Positions 1 to 9,151 are shown, counted from the stretch's first letter. The stretch is 64,000 nucleotides of DNA from Streptomyces olivaceus (GCF_000721235.1 NZ_JOFH01000003.1:62001-126000), one strand, 5' to 3'. The notes: a model not told the origin generated them from the sequence alone. Translations and numbers: made by a program.

Positions 1-1
1 G

Positions 2-2151
2 AGATGCGGCAGGGTGGGGGTCGGCGCGAGGCTCTGCAAGGGTCACTACAACAAGTGGAAGCGCCATTGCCGCCGCCACGGCCGACGGCTCCCGATCGCT
101 GAGTGGGTCGACGCATTCGGCATTGAGCCGTTTCCCCAGCCTCCTGAGTGCTCAGTCGGCGGATGCCCGAACCGCCGCATCAGCGAAAAGAGCCCCATCT
201 GCAACTATCACCAGCGGCGGTGGCTTGAGGCCGGTCATAAGGGAACCGCCAATACACCACAACTTCGCTGTTGGGCAGCGGAACAGCCTCCATTGCTGAA
301 CGCGGCCCAGTTCTCCCTCGTCCAGCTTCCGCCACCGCTTCGGCAGGAACTCGCCCACGGGATCCAGCAGCGAGACGAACTGGGCTCTACCATGCAGCCG
401 TTCGCGATGCGGGCGATCGTCAATGCCGCATTGGCTACAGGGACAACGAGCCTGCTGCTGAACTCCGACGCCCTGACGAACAGGATGCGGACCACCAACG
501 AGAAGTCGGTCCTGCGTCAGCTGACCTGGTCGGTGCACCAGGGACATGTCACCTTCAGCGGCCACGATCCGCGAGGCGAGGACCACTTCGACCCACGGGC
601 GGCAGGACTGAAGGGCGCCACCCGCTCGGGTCGGCGCAGACAGTTCGGCAGCGTCGATCTGACGGTCATCCCCCAGCCGTGGTTGCGCCAGGTCCTGAAG
701 CGACGGGCCGAGGCGGAAAAGCCCACCGGCCCGGCATTCAGAAGATGGCTCAGGGCCTGCGTCATCGCAGGTCACGGCATGAACAGACTTCCTGGCGGGG
801 TCTCGACACCGCCACCTTGGACTTTGCACACATGCAGGCTGCGTTCGACGAGATCGCCGCATCGGTCGATCAGGATGGACGTCTCTACGGCGCCGGATAT
901 CGCGGTGATCTTTGGACCGCGTTCTGTCAGACGGTCGACTTCGGGCGCCTGGCCGACCTGCTCGACGCCCCCGGCTCATTCATGCGTCGCCCCTCCCAGC
1001 GCATCCCAGATGAAGACACCAACGAGGACGAGCTCGGCAAAGCGGTTCCGGAACACGTCATCCGCCAACTTGACACCCAACTCGTGTCGCTGGGAACCGG
1101 CGTCACCTACGGGATCATGGACCCCGCACACGTCCGAGCCATGTTCCAGACCGCCTACGTCGTGCTGCGAGACTCCGGCCGCCGCCCCTTGGAAGTTGTC
1201 TCCCTGCCCCGCAACTGCCTCGAACGCGAACGTGACGAAGTGTCCTTGATCTGGAACAACCACAAAGGCCGCCGCATGCGGCGGCGTCTGCCCATCACCT
1301 CATCCACGGTCGCTGCCATCGCGAAATGGCAGGCCCTTCGCGACACCCTGCCCGACACCCCGAGCGTCAGCGAGCCGTACCTGTTCCCGGCGATCACCTC
1401 CGTCGGCGGGTCGGACCACCTGATGAGCAACAACTTCAGTGCTGGCATGAGGGCTTGGGTGGACAACCTGGAAACGGTGAACAGTGACGCCATGGATGCC
1501 GAGGGCAATGTGATTCCCTTCGACCGGTCCCTGATCTATCCGTACGCGTTCCGACACTCCTTTGCCCAGCGGCATGCCGACGCCGGCACCCCGATCGACG
1601 TGCTCAGAGACCTCATGGACCACGACGATCCAAAAACAACCATGGGCTACTACCGGGTCTCACTGGAACGCAAGCGCAAGGCGGTTAAAACACTCAGCCT
1701 GATGGTCACCGACCGCAGCGGGACAGCGACCCCCTGCTCCTCGACCGCCTACGAACAACGGTCGGTCGCGGTGCCGTTCGGAGGCTGCACCGAACCGACC
1801 AACGTCAAAGCCGGCGGACACGCATGCCCGATCCGATTCCAATGTTCAGGCTGCGGGTTCTACCGCCCAGACCCTTCCTACCTGCCCGCGATCGAGGACC
1901 ACGCCAACAGCCTGCGGGCCGACCGCGAGAAGGCTCGGGCGATGGACGCAGCCTGCTTCGTCATCGACAACCTCACCGCCCAGATCACCTCCTACGAAGA
2001 TGTTGCGACGAAGATGCGTGAACGGATGGCGGCCTTGCCCGAGAACGAGCGGGCCGAGTTGGAGGACGCCGCCGCGGTGCTTCGCCGCGTCCGAGCCGGC
2101 GGCGAGCACAAGCTCCTCCCCCTGACCGTGGTCTCCAAGGCAGGACGGTGA
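2..2151 (+). pseudogene. Tn554-type tyrosine recombinase (TnpB-like), frameshifted, 5' end outside window
   Basis: This is a site-specific recombinase of a transposon or integrating element. The reading frame is open from the first bases, so the gene starts before the window. The N-terminal part carries Cys/His clusters (CKGHYNKW, CSVGGCPN, CNYH). Frame 2 gives a sensible protein to about nt 775 (FRRWLRACVIA). The homologous sequence then continues in frame 1 (TLDFAHMQAAFDEIA) to the stop at 2149-2151, which fits loss of one base, or gain of two, near 775-800. The catalytic half holds the conserved Arg region (DSGRRPLEVVSLP), a YAFRHSFAQRH box and a Tyr region (TTMGYYRVSLERK). A C-terminal Cys-rich segment (GGCTEP, CPIRFQCSGCGFYRPDPSYLP) is typical of the TnpB-type enzymes. 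A DUF6262/TnpC-like gene follows after 1 base. The frameshift could be a sequencing error. Confidence 0.8.
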
Positions 2152-2152
2152 G

Positions 2153-2722
2153 ATGGCTGCCCGAACCCCCGCCGAAGTCCTCGCCGAGTCCCGGCGGAAC
2201 ACCAGCATCCTCAAACGCCAACGGGTGCTGGATACCATTCGCCTCATGTTGGACGACGGTGAACCGATCTCCTTCGCCGCCGTCGCTCGCGCCGCGAACG
2301 TGTCGACCTGGCTCGTCTATGCAGAGGGCGTCCGCGAGCACGTCCAGGCAGCCATTCAGCGGCAGGAACACACTCCCGTCACCGCAGCCGCCCAAGGTCG
2401 AAGAGCAGGAACCGCCAGCCTGCACGCCGACCTGGCCATGGCCCGCGAGGAGATCAAAGAACTTCGTGCGGAACGCGATCAGCTTCGGGGCGCCATACGG
2501 CAGCAGCTCGGACATCAGCTCGACCAGATCAGCAACAGGAAACTGACCGAACGGATCGCCGAACTCACAGAGGCCAACAGGAAGCTCGAACACGAGTTGG
2601 CCGAACTCCGGCCACTCACCGATCACGTCCAGGAGCTTGAGCGAGACCTGGCAGCGACCCGCACGAGCCTGCGACAGATGATCAAAGGCCGTGCGTCCGA
2701 GTTTTCCGGAGAGGGCTCGTAG
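2153..2722 (+). CDS. TnpC-like DUF6262 protein, recombinase partner
   Basis: 189-residue protein that starts 1 base after the recombinase stop codon. The N-terminal third looks like a helix-turn-helix (PISFAAVARAANVSTWLVY, about residues 38-57). The C-terminal half is a charged coiled coil (about 85-180) built of repeated E/L/R heptads. This organisation and position match the third gene of Tn554-like elements, whose product assists the two tyrosine recombinases. The exact function is inferred from family and context. The gene is intact although its upstream partner is frameshifted. Confidence 0.7.
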   Translation: MAARTPAEVLAESRRNTSILKRQRVLDTIRLMLDDGEPISFAAVARAANVSTWLVYAEGVREHVQAAIQRQEHTPVTAAAQGRRAGTASLHADLAMAREEIKELRAERDQLRGAIRQQLGHQLDQISNRKLTERIAELTEANRKLEHELAELRPLTDHVQELERDLAATRTSLRQMIKGRASEFSGEGS

Positions 2723-2917
2723 CGGAACTCACGGGTGGTGCGTCCCGAACGGTACCGGAGCGGGCTCGGGTTCGTCCGGGCCTGAGGCTACCGAGGGCGG
2801 GGCTGACGCCGATCTGTTGGTGGAAGGATCGGTGCTCTGGCGGCTCGGATGCTGCAGAGCCTCGAAGGGCGCAGCACCGGTCTACGTTGAGTCCCTCACG
2901 CTGCTGACCTGAAACGC

Positions 2918-3547
2918 TCAGACTTCGGGGGCCCGTTGTGCGTCGCGCGCCAGAGTCCTGGCGATGGCTGCCGCGTGGGAGGCCACGTCGTCGATCGTCG
3001 GGTGGCGTCGACTGAGGAAGCCACTGCGCAGGAGCGTGGCGTAGCCGTGGGCCGCTGCGATCTGACGCTCCAGCAGTTCCAGTGCGTTGCGCGCGTCGCC
3101 GCGGGTGACTGCCAGGGCCGAGGGGAGCAGGGCGTCCATGACGCCGCGTCCGGCTTGCAGCAGTTCTTCGTCGCCGGCGTTCTGCAGTTCGGGGGCGAAG
3201 ATGAGGTCCAGTCCTGAGCCGTTCTTGGCGGCGAAGCGCGTGTAGGCAGCCGCGGACACCGCTGCGGCCTCGACCGGATCGACCGTCCCGCCCTCGTTGC
3301 GCGGCAACTCCTCCTGGGCGTGCAGCATCTGCGCGGTGAGGGAACCAGCCGCGGAGACGGCGCAGGCGATCAGCAGGGCCTGCTTGCTGGCGAAGTGGCG
3401 GTAGGGCGCCGCCGTGCTCACACCCGCCCGACGGGCGACCTCTGCCACTGACAGTGCAGCGATGCCCTGCTCGGCGATCAGCTCCAGCGCGGTCGAGACC
3501 AGCACGGCCTTCAGGTCGCCGTGGTGGTAGGTGCTGCGCTTCGGCAT
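2918..3547 (-). CDS. TetR/AcrR family transcriptional regulator
   Basis: 209-residue repressor-type regulator. The HTH (IAALSVAEVARRAGVSTAAPYRHF, split here as IAALSVAEVARR and AGVSTAAPYRHF) occupies about residues 25-50 and is followed by a helical ligand-binding region. The start at 3547 is chosen because a strong GGAGGGAGGG ribosome site lies 6 bases upstream and the family N-terminus (MPKRSTYHHGDL) begins here; an upstream in-frame extension looks non-coding. The gene diverges from the SDR/alcohol dehydrogenase cluster. Perfect inverted repeats lie in front of both promoters, so it probably represses itself and the divergent genes. The ligand is unknown but could be an alcohol, aldehyde or aromatic substrate of that cluster. 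Confidence 0.85.
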   Translation of the reverse strand: MPKRSTYHHGDLKAVLVSTALELIAEQGIAALSVAEVARRAGVSTAAPYRHFASKQALLIACAVSAAGSLTAQMLHAQEELPRNEGGTVDPVEAAAVSAAAYTRFAAKNGSGLDLIFAPELQNAGDEELLQAGRGVMDALLPSALAVTRGDARNALELLERQIAAAHGYATLLRSGFLSRRHPTIDDVASHAAAIARTLARDAQRAPEV

Positions 3548-3570
3548 GTTTTCCCTCCCTCCTTCACTCA

Positions 3571-3590
3571 ATGTAAGAAAGATCTTACAT
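3571..3590. promoter_or_regulatory. Perfect inverted repeat, likely TetR operator (tetR side)
   Basis: ATGTAAGA-N4-TCTTACAT, 8-bp arms without mismatch, centred 34 bases upstream of the tetR start codon. The half-site GTAAGA recurs in the second repeat near the divergent promoter. Size and position fit an autoregulatory TetR operator. Confidence 0.6.
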
Positions 3591-3638
3591 GGCGCAGCAG
3601 CGATCCCGAACGCCCCCATCATCCACCGGTCGGATCGT

Positions 3639-3702
3639 TTGACTTACTGCTAGAGCCCTCTTACATTGAAGAAAGTAAGAGCCCTCACACATTGGGTGTG
3701 AG
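3639..3702 (+). promoter_or_regulatory. Sigma70-type promoter of the SDR cluster with overlapping inverted repeats
   Basis: TTGACT (3639-3644), 17-base spacer, TACATT (3662-3667). The -10 element lies inside the inverted repeat CTCTTAC-N10-GTAAGAG (3658-3681), which shares the GTAAGA half-site with the repeat in front of tetR. A second, unrelated inverted repeat CTCACAC-N5-GTGTGAG follows at 3684-3702, just downstream of the likely transcription start. The SDR start codon is at 3733. Repressor binding over the -10 is the simplest reading; the second repeat may serve another regulator. Confidence 0.55.
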
Positions 3703-3732
3703 CAGCGACTATGCCTTCAGGAGGGCAGACCT

Positions 3733-4497
3733 ATGACCAGCAAATTGGAGTCCACTGTGGCGCTCGTCACCGGTGCCAGCAGCGGTATCGGCCGGGCGAC
3801 AGCACTGAGGCTTGCGGAGGAAGGCGCAACCGTCGCGCTCGTCGCCCGCCGCAAGGACCGGGTGGAGGAGCTGGCCAGTCTCGTCGCCGAGCAGGGCGGC
3901 AAGGCGCTGGTGATCTCGGCCGACGTCACCGACGCGGACGCCGCCGCTGCTGCGGTGCGCGAGGTCGTTGATGGCCTCGGCCGCCTCGACATCCTCGTGA
4001 ACGCCGCGGGCGTCATGCTCAACGGTGACTCTCTGCGGGCCCGCATTGAAGAGTGGGACCAGATGGTCGACGTGAACGTCAAGGGCGTGATGTACGTCGT
4101 GAAGGCAGCTCTGCCGCATCTTCTGGAGGCGGCGAAGAGCGCGGACCGCGAGGTCGCCGACGTGATCAACATCAGCTCCGTGGCCGGACGCGCCGCGGCG
4201 CCGACGGTCGCGATCTACAACGCCACCAAGTTCGGCGTCACTGCGGCCACCGAGGCCTGGCGCCAGGAGTACGCGGCCCACAACCTGCGCTTCTCAGTCA
4301 TCGAACCGGGCGCGGTGGACACCGAGCTGTTCGGCCACCAGCAGGGACACGCGCAGGAGGCGGAGAACCAGCGCTTCGACGGCGTCGAGAAGCTTCACCC
4401 CGAGGACATCGCCGACGCTGTCGCCTACATCGCCACCAGCCCGCGCCGACGGGCCATCAACGAGATCGTGATCCGCCCTACCGACCAGGGCTTCTGA
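3733..4497 (+). CDS. SDR family NAD(P)-dependent oxidoreductase
   Basis: 254-residue classical short-chain dehydrogenase. The cofactor motif TGASSGIG is at residues 13-20, NAAG at 90-93, and the catalytic Ser149, Tyr162 and Lys166 (YNATK) are all present. AGGAGGGCAG precedes the ATG. It is the first gene of a same-strand series with two zinc alcohol dehydrogenases and a cupin, divergent from a TetR gene. Substrate unknown; the neighbours suggest oxidation or reduction of an alcohol/aldehyde/ketone series in the cytoplasm. Confidence 0.9.
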   Translation: MTSKLESTVALVTGASSGIGRATALRLAEEGATVALVARRKDRVEELASLVAEQGGKALVISADVTDADAAAAAVREVVDGLGRLDILVNAAGVMLNGDSLRARIEEWDQMVDVNVKGVMYVVKAALPHLLEAAKSADREVADVINISSVAGRAAAPTVAIYNATKFGVTAATEAWRQEYAAHNLRFSVIEPGAVDTELFGHQQGHAQEAENQRFDGVEKLHPEDIADAVAYIATSPRRRAINEIVIRPTDQGF

Positions 4498-4515
4498 CCC
4501 GCGAGGAGATGCGCC

Positions 4516-5613
4516 ATGTCAGTGCAGACGCAAGCCGCCGTGATCCGGGGCGCGGGCGTCATCGAGCTGGAGGACATCCTCATCGAGGACCCCAGGCCGG
4601 ACGAGGTCCTCGTCCGCGTGGAGTCCTCCGGCATCTGCCGCACCGATCTGGAAATCCTTGAGGGCACGCTGAAGTTCCCGGTGCCATTCGTGGCCGGTCA
4701 CGAAGGGGCCGGCACGGTGGTGGCGGTCGGATCCGACGTCACGACCGTCGAGCCCGGGGACACGGTCGCGCTGGGCGCGGCAGCATGCGGCACCTGCCCG
4801 CACTGCCGTACGGGCGCATATCCCTACTGCGACAACCACGTGGCGATGAACTTCACCGGGACGCGCCTGGACGGCGGCACGGGACTCCGCGGCCGCAGCG
4901 GCGAGATCATGCACGGGCATTTCATGCGCCAGTCCTCGTGGGCCGGCTTGGCGCTGGCACACACCAGTAACACGGTCAAGGTGCCCTCGGATGTCGATCG
5001 CACCGTGCTGGGGCCCTTCGGCTGCGGAATCCAGACCGGAGCCGGGGCCGTGTGGAACACCCTGGCCGTCGAACCGGGCAGCACCGTCGCCGTCTTCGGG
5101 CTCGGCGCGGTCGGCCAGGCGGCCATCATGGCGGCCAAGGTCTCCGGCGCCACCACCATCATCGCCATCGGCAACCGGCAGCCCAAACTCGACCTCGCCC
5201 TGAAGCTGGGGGCTACGCACGCCTTCAGCGCACGGGACGGCGACGTTGCCGACCTCGTCCGCGAGGTGACCGACGGCGGCGTGCAGTACACGGTGGAGGC
5301 CGCCGGGAAGACCGACGTCATGACCACAGCAGTGGAGGTCCTGGCCGAAACGGGACACGCCGCGATCACCGGCGTCGCCGCGAACGAGTCCTTCCCTCTC
5401 GATGCGTGGAAGGTGATCCGCGGCCGCACCGTGCACGGCACGACACTCGGCGATGTCGCACCGTCAGTGATCCTGCCCCGCCTGGTCGACCTCTACCGGC
5501 AAGGCGCCTTCCCCGCCGACCGGCTCATGACGCACTACGCCCTTAAAGACATCCACCAGGCCATCGTCGACGTCGACAACGGCACCGCTGTCAAGGCCGT
5601 GCTGCACCCCTGA
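4516..5613 (+). CDS. Zinc-dependent alcohol dehydrogenase, aryl/benzyl-alcohol type
   Basis: 365-residue medium-chain dehydrogenase. Catalytic zinc ligands appear at Cys41, His62/Glu63 (GHE) and Cys170. The four structural-zinc cysteines are Cys91, Cys94, Cys97 and Cys105. The Rossmann motif GLGAVG is at 195-200. The layout (PFGCGIQTGAGAV) resembles the benzyl-alcohol dehydrogenase branch that oxidises alcohols with NAD+. GAGGAGATGCGCC supplies the ribosome site, 18 bases after the SDR gene. The aryl-alcohol assignment is by resemblance only. Confidence 0.88.
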   Translation: MSVQTQAAVIRGAGVIELEDILIEDPRPDEVLVRVESSGICRTDLEILEGTLKFPVPFVAGHEGAGTVVAVGSDVTTVEPGDTVALGAAACGTCPHCRTGAYPYCDNHVAMNFTGTRLDGGTGLRGRSGEIMHGHFMRQSSWAGLALAHTSNTVKVPSDVDRTVLGPFGCGIQTGAGAVWNTLAVEPGSTVAVFGLGAVGQAAIMAAKVSGATTIIAIGNRQPKLDLALKLGATHAFSARDGDVADLVREVTDGGVQYTVEAAGKTDVMTTAVEVLAETGHAAITGVAANESFPLDAWKVIRGRTVHGTTLGDVAPSVILPRLVDLYRQGAFPADRLMTHYALKDIHQAIVDVDNGTAVKAVLHP

Positions 5614-5715
5614 AACGGCAGCCCGACCGCCCCGCCGGCACCCCGCGCCCAGCCCCGGCGAAGCGCCCCTGCCTCTCCCTCTCACCTTCACTGAAGCACC
5701 CAGGAGGAATTCGCC

Positions 5716-6765
5716 ATGCCCACCACCACTGCGGCCTATGCCGCCCCTTCCACCGGCGCCAAGCTGGAACCCTTCACCATCTCCCGTCGTGACGTCCGTG
5801 GCGCCGATGTAAGCATCGACATCAAGTACACCGGTGTCTGCCACACCGACCTCCTGCAGACCTCCGACGGGTGGGGCCCCGGCCTGTACCCCATGGTCCC
5901 CGGGCACGAGATCACCGGCGTGGTCACCGAGGTCGGCCCGCAAGTGACGAAGTTCGCCGTCGGCGACCGCGTCGGCGTCGGCACCTACATCGACTCCTGC
6001 GGCCAGTGCGCGCCCTGCCGAGCCGGTCTCGAGGTGTACTGCGAGAAGGGCTGCACGCCCACCTACAACGCCAAGGACAAGGACGGTGAGACCACCCAAG
6101 GCGGCTACTCCAAGGAAATCGTCGTCGACGAACGTTACGTGCTCCGCATCCCCGACAGCCTGCCCCTCGACGCATCCGCACCCCTGCTCTGCGCGGGCAT
6201 CACCACCTACTCCCCCCTCGCGCACTGGAACGCGGGACCCGGCAAGAAGGTCGCGATCCTCGGCATGGGCGGATTGGGCCACATCGCCATCCAGCTCGCC
6301 CACGCCATGGGCGCCGAAGTCACCGTCCTCTCCCGCACCCTCAGCAAGAAGGAGGACGGCCTGACGCTGGGCGCCGACCACTACTACGCCACCGAGGACC
6401 CCGAAACCTTCGCGCAGCTGGCCGGCACGTTCGACCTCATCCTGTGCACGATCTCCGGCGCCCTCCACTTCGACCAGTACCTCAACCTCCTCAAGCTGGA
6501 CGGCACCCTCATCAACGTCGGCGCGCCCGACAACGACATCACGATGAACAACTGGGCCCTCATCCCCGCACGGCGTTCCTACGCCGCCTCCTCGACAGGC
6601 GGGATGCCGGAGACGCAGCAGATGCTCGACTTCTGCGCCGAGCACCAGATCAAGGCCCAGATCGAAACCATCGAAATGCAAGACATCAACGACGCCTTCG
6701 AGCGGCTGGACCGGTCCCAGGTCCGCTACCGCTTCGTGATCGACATGACGAAGTTCCAGGCCTGA
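5716..6765 (+). CDS. NAD(P)-dependent alcohol dehydrogenase, cinnamyl-alcohol/YahK type
   Basis: 349-residue zinc MDR enzyme. Catalytic ligands are Cys42, His64/Glu65 and Cys159; structural cysteines are 95, 98, 101 and 109; GMGGLG is at 183-188. GVCHTDL and the VPGHEI region are hallmarks of the cinnamyl-alcohol dehydrogenase group, which commonly reduces aldehydes with NADPH. A perfect AGGAGGAATTC ribosome site precedes the ATG. The 102-base gap from the previous gene carries no clear terminator, so it may be co-transcribed with it. Confidence 0.9.
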   Translation: MPTTTAAYAAPSTGAKLEPFTISRRDVRGADVSIDIKYTGVCHTDLLQTSDGWGPGLYPMVPGHEITGVVTEVGPQVTKFAVGDRVGVGTYIDSCGQCAPCRAGLEVYCEKGCTPTYNAKDKDGETTQGGYSKEIVVDERYVLRIPDSLPLDASAPLLCAGITTYSPLAHWNAGPGKKVAILGMGGLGHIAIQLAHAMGAEVTVLSRTLSKKEDGLTLGADHYYATEDPETFAQLAGTFDLILCTISGALHFDQYLNLLKLDGTLINVGAPDNDITMNNWALIPARRSYAASSTGGMPETQQMLDFCAEHQIKAQIETIEMQDINDAFERLDRSQVRYRFVIDMTKFQA

Positions 6766-6800
6766 GATCCAGTACCGCTCGCTCGCAGAGGAACACGTCA

Positions 6801-7322
6801 ATGACCGTTGCAGAATCACTTCCTGACAAGAACGATCCCGTCTGGACGGCAGCGAACGGATTCGTCATACGCGCCGACGAGGGCGTGGTCAAGCGTCTGG
6901 GGCACGAACGCATCACCGTCAAGGCGACAGGCGACCGCACTGACGGCGCGTTCGCCTTCATGGACGGCACCGTCGAGCCCAGCCACGGCAACTCCCCGCA
7001 CGTGCACACAAAAGAGAACGAGGCCTTCTACGTACTGTCTGGCGAGTTCGAGTTCATCAACGTCGATCAGAAATTCGTCGCAGGCCCCGGCGACTTCATC
7101 TACATACCCAAAGGAACTCGCCACGGCTTCCGCAACTCGGGCGCGGAGCCCGCACGTCTGCTCGTCTTCTACACCCCAGCAGGACCCGAGTCCTTCTTCC
7201 TGCAGAACGGGCAGGAGGAAGGCGCTGCAATCCCTCTGACGCGAGAGTTCTACGACGGTGTGGTAGACCAGATGGCCGCACACAACATAGTACTTCTGCC
7301 CAGCGACAACGACTGGACATAG
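6801..7322 (+). CDS. Cupin-domain protein (quercetin-dioxygenase-like fold)
   Basis: 173-residue single cupin. The metal site HxHx4E is visible (His67, His69, Glu74) with a later His108 (PKGTRHGF). It sits 35 bases after the second alcohol dehydrogenase and has an AGAGGAAC ribosome site. The start is taken at the ATG followed by TVAESL because the region upstream codes for the dehydrogenase in another frame. It probably binds or converts a small organic molecule related to the cluster's substrate; the reaction is unknown. Confidence 0.85.
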   Translation: MTVAESLPDKNDPVWTAANGFVIRADEGVVKRLGHERITVKATGDRTDGAFAFMDGTVEPSHGNSPHVHTKENEAFYVLSGEFEFINVDQKFVAGPGDFIYIPKGTRHGFRNSGAEPARLLVFYTPAGPESFFLQNGQEEGAAIPLTREFYDGVVDQMAAHNIVLLPSDNDWT

Positions 7323-7455
7323 GGCCTCAGGCACCGAGCCCGGGATGCGACCGGTCGTGACGACCCCGATCGGGGGCCGATGGACCGGCTTGCCCCGGGC
7401 TCACGTGCGTCTCCCACGCCAGATCCACCAATGGAGGTAGAGAGCGGCCCCAGCA

Positions 7456-7717
7456 GATGTCCTCACGCTGCGGGGCGAGCCGGGCCGCACTGATACCGCC
7501 CTCGCGGCCAACTCCGGCGCCTACAGCGCCGGCATTGCGGCTGGCGCCGCACTCGGGGCACTGGTCGGCACTGGTCCTGCCGCTCGCCGGGGTGCGAGGC
7601 ACCTTCCTCGCCAGCGGGCTGCTGACCGTCGCAGCCTGCGCAGTACTACTCAGTGGTCGGCTGCTACTTGGGAGCCTGCTCCTACGCTCCCGGTGCTCGG
7701 TTGACGACCTGCGTTGA
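7456..7717 (+). pseudogene. C-terminal remnant of an MFS transporter
   Basis: Frame 1 reads ALAANSGAYSAGIAAGAALGAL, a typical next-to-last helix of DHA1-type MFS proteins (first part ALAANSGAYSAG, then IAAGAALGAL). Homology then jumps to frame 2 (VLPLAGVRGTFLASGLLTVA) up to a stop near 7717. The jump coincides with a perfect 10-bp tandem duplication at 7557-7576. No start codon, ribosome site or N-terminal helices lie upstream, so only about 80 codons of the gene remain. Confidence 0.7.
7557..7576 (+). repeat. 10-bp tandem duplication disrupting the MFS remnant
   Basis: GGCACTGGTC occurs twice head to tail. Removing one copy restores a continuous MFS frame (GALVLPLAG), so the duplication is the frameshifting lesion. 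Confidence 0.8.
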
Positions 7718-7781
7718 CGGGACTGACCTTACGTCCCTTACCCAGTCATGCTCGTCTGACCTGGGAAGATAGGCGCGAGAT

Positions 7782-7841
7782 CTAGATAAGCACCGAGACC
7801 AGCCCGAAGGTGATCACACCTGTCCAGATCGCCCGTGCCAT
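7782..7841 (-). pseudogene. Ku protein gene, N-terminal fragment only
   Basis: On the minus strand an ATG at 7841 opens MARAIWTGVITFGLVSV, which matches the very conserved start of bacterial Ku proteins (RAIWKGAISFGLVSVPV type). Homology stops after Val17; two foreign codons and a TAG follow. A normal Ku is about 270-300 residues, so roughly 95 percent is missing. The break at about 7790 marks a deletion, insertion or recombination junction between backbone DNA on the right and the accessory segment on the left. In intact form Ku binds DNA ends for non-homologous end joining; this fragment cannot. Confidence 0.7.
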
Positions 7842-8020
7842 GGCCGTCCGCTCCGTCCGTCCTGCCCGCACCGTCCCGGCCTGCCACGCTGCCACCCGTT
7901 CCCCGGCCGCGCCCGCCGGGCGCGGCACCCGGGTGGGCCGTCGGGCGGCGGCGCGCGCTCCGGCCTCGCTCGTTGTTCCCTGTGAAGCGAACGGCACCGA
8001 ACCACAGAGGGGCACCGCCC

Positions 8021-9151
8021 ATGAGCTGTCATCTGAAGCCGATCAGCCGCGAGGAGCACCTGCGCTTCGTCGCGGCCCGGTCCTCCGTGAGTCATCTGCA
8101 GACCCCCGCGTGGGGCGACGTGAAACCCGAGTGGCGGGCGGAGAGCCTGGGCTGGTTCGACGAGGACGGTGACCTGGTGGGGGCCGGCCTCGTGCTGCTG
8201 CGGCCGCTGCCGGGGCTGAAGCGGTACCTGGCCTATCTTCCCGAGGGCCCGGTCATCGACTGGGGCGCGGAGGACCTGGAGGACCGGCTGCGGCCCCTGC
8301 TGGCACATCTGAAGCGGCGGGGCGCGTTCTCGGTGCGGATGGGCCCGCCGGTGGTGGCACGGCGCTGGAGCGCGGAGGCCGTCAAAGCGGCCGTCGCCGA
8401 CCCGGGGGCGCACCGGCTCGGCGACGTGCCGGCCACCGCCCGGGAGGCCGGGGCGGACGACGTCGCCGAGCGGCTGCGCCGGATGGGCTGGCGGCGCACC
8501 GAGCCGGGCGGCGAGGACGGCTTCGCCGCGGGCCAGCCGCGCCACGTGTGCCAGGTGCCGCTCGCCGGCCGGTCACTGGAGGAGGTCCGGGGCGGCTTCA
8601 ACCAGCAGTGGCGTCGCAACATCAAGAAGGCCGAGAAGGCGGGCGTCAAGGTCGTCCGCGGCGGCCCCGAGGATCTCGGCACGTTCTACGGGCTGTACGT
8701 GGAGACCGCCGAACGGGACCGGTTCGTCCCGCGGCCCCTCGCCTACTTCCGGCGCATGTGGACCGCGCTGACGGCCGAGGACCCGGACCGGATGCGTCTC
8801 TACCTCGCCCATCACGACGGGGAGGTGCTCGCCGCGGCCACGATGCTGACCGTGGGCGACCACGTCTGGTACTCCTACGGCGCCTCGACCGCCCGGCGGC
8901 GCGAGGTCCAGCCGGGCAACGCCCTGCAGTGGCGGATGATGTGCGACGCCCACGAACGGGGCGCGGCCGTCTACGACTTCCGGGGCATCACCGACACCCT
9001 CGACGAGGACAACCGGCTGCTGGGGCTGCTCCGGTTCAAGACCGGCGCGGGGGGCGAGGCCGTCGAGTACCTCGGGGAGTGGGATTATGCGCTGAACAGG
9101 GTGCTGCACAGGGCGCTGCGGTTCTGTCTGGCGCGGCGCCGACGGACATGA
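8021..9151 (+). CDS. FemX/FemAB-family peptidoglycan bridge aminoacyltransferase
   Basis: 376-residue protein with two GNAT-like halves, as in Fem transferases. Recognisable parts are the N-terminal LQTPAWGDVK segment, the central NQQWRRNIKKAEKAGV and the C-terminal YDFRGITDTLDEDNRLLGLLRFK, where family members end domain 2. Fem enzymes add an amino acid from aminoacyl-tRNA to the lipid II stem peptide at the membrane; in Streptomyces the bridge residue is glycine. The start at MSCHLKPI is preferred over upstream in-frame codons because GAGGGGC lies just upstream and the preceding sequence looks non-coding. The glutamine amidotransferase gene follows after 16 bases. Confidence 0.85.
   Translation: MSCHLKPISREEHLRFVAARSSVSHLQTPAWGDVKPEWRAESLGWFDEDGDLVGAGLVLLRPLPGLKRYLAYLPEGPVIDWGAEDLEDRLRPLLAHLKRRGAFSVRMGPPVVARRWSAEAVKAAVADPGAHRLGDVPATAREAGADDVAERLRRMGWRRTEPGGEDGFAAGQPRHVCQVPLAGRSLEEVRGGFNQQWRRNIKKAEKAGVKVVRGGPEDLGTFYGLYVETAERDRFVPRPLAYFRRMWTALTAEDPDRMRLYLAHHDGEVLAAATMLTVGDHVWYSYGASTARRREVQPGNALQWRMMCDAHERGAAVYDFRGITDTLDEDNRLLGLLRFKTGAGGEAVEYLGEWDYALNRVLHRALRFCLARRRRT

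Noticed and set aside
2691..2912. Small plus-strand ORF after the TnpC-like gene
   Set aside because: No ribosome site, overlaps the preceding gene and shows no recognisable sequence.
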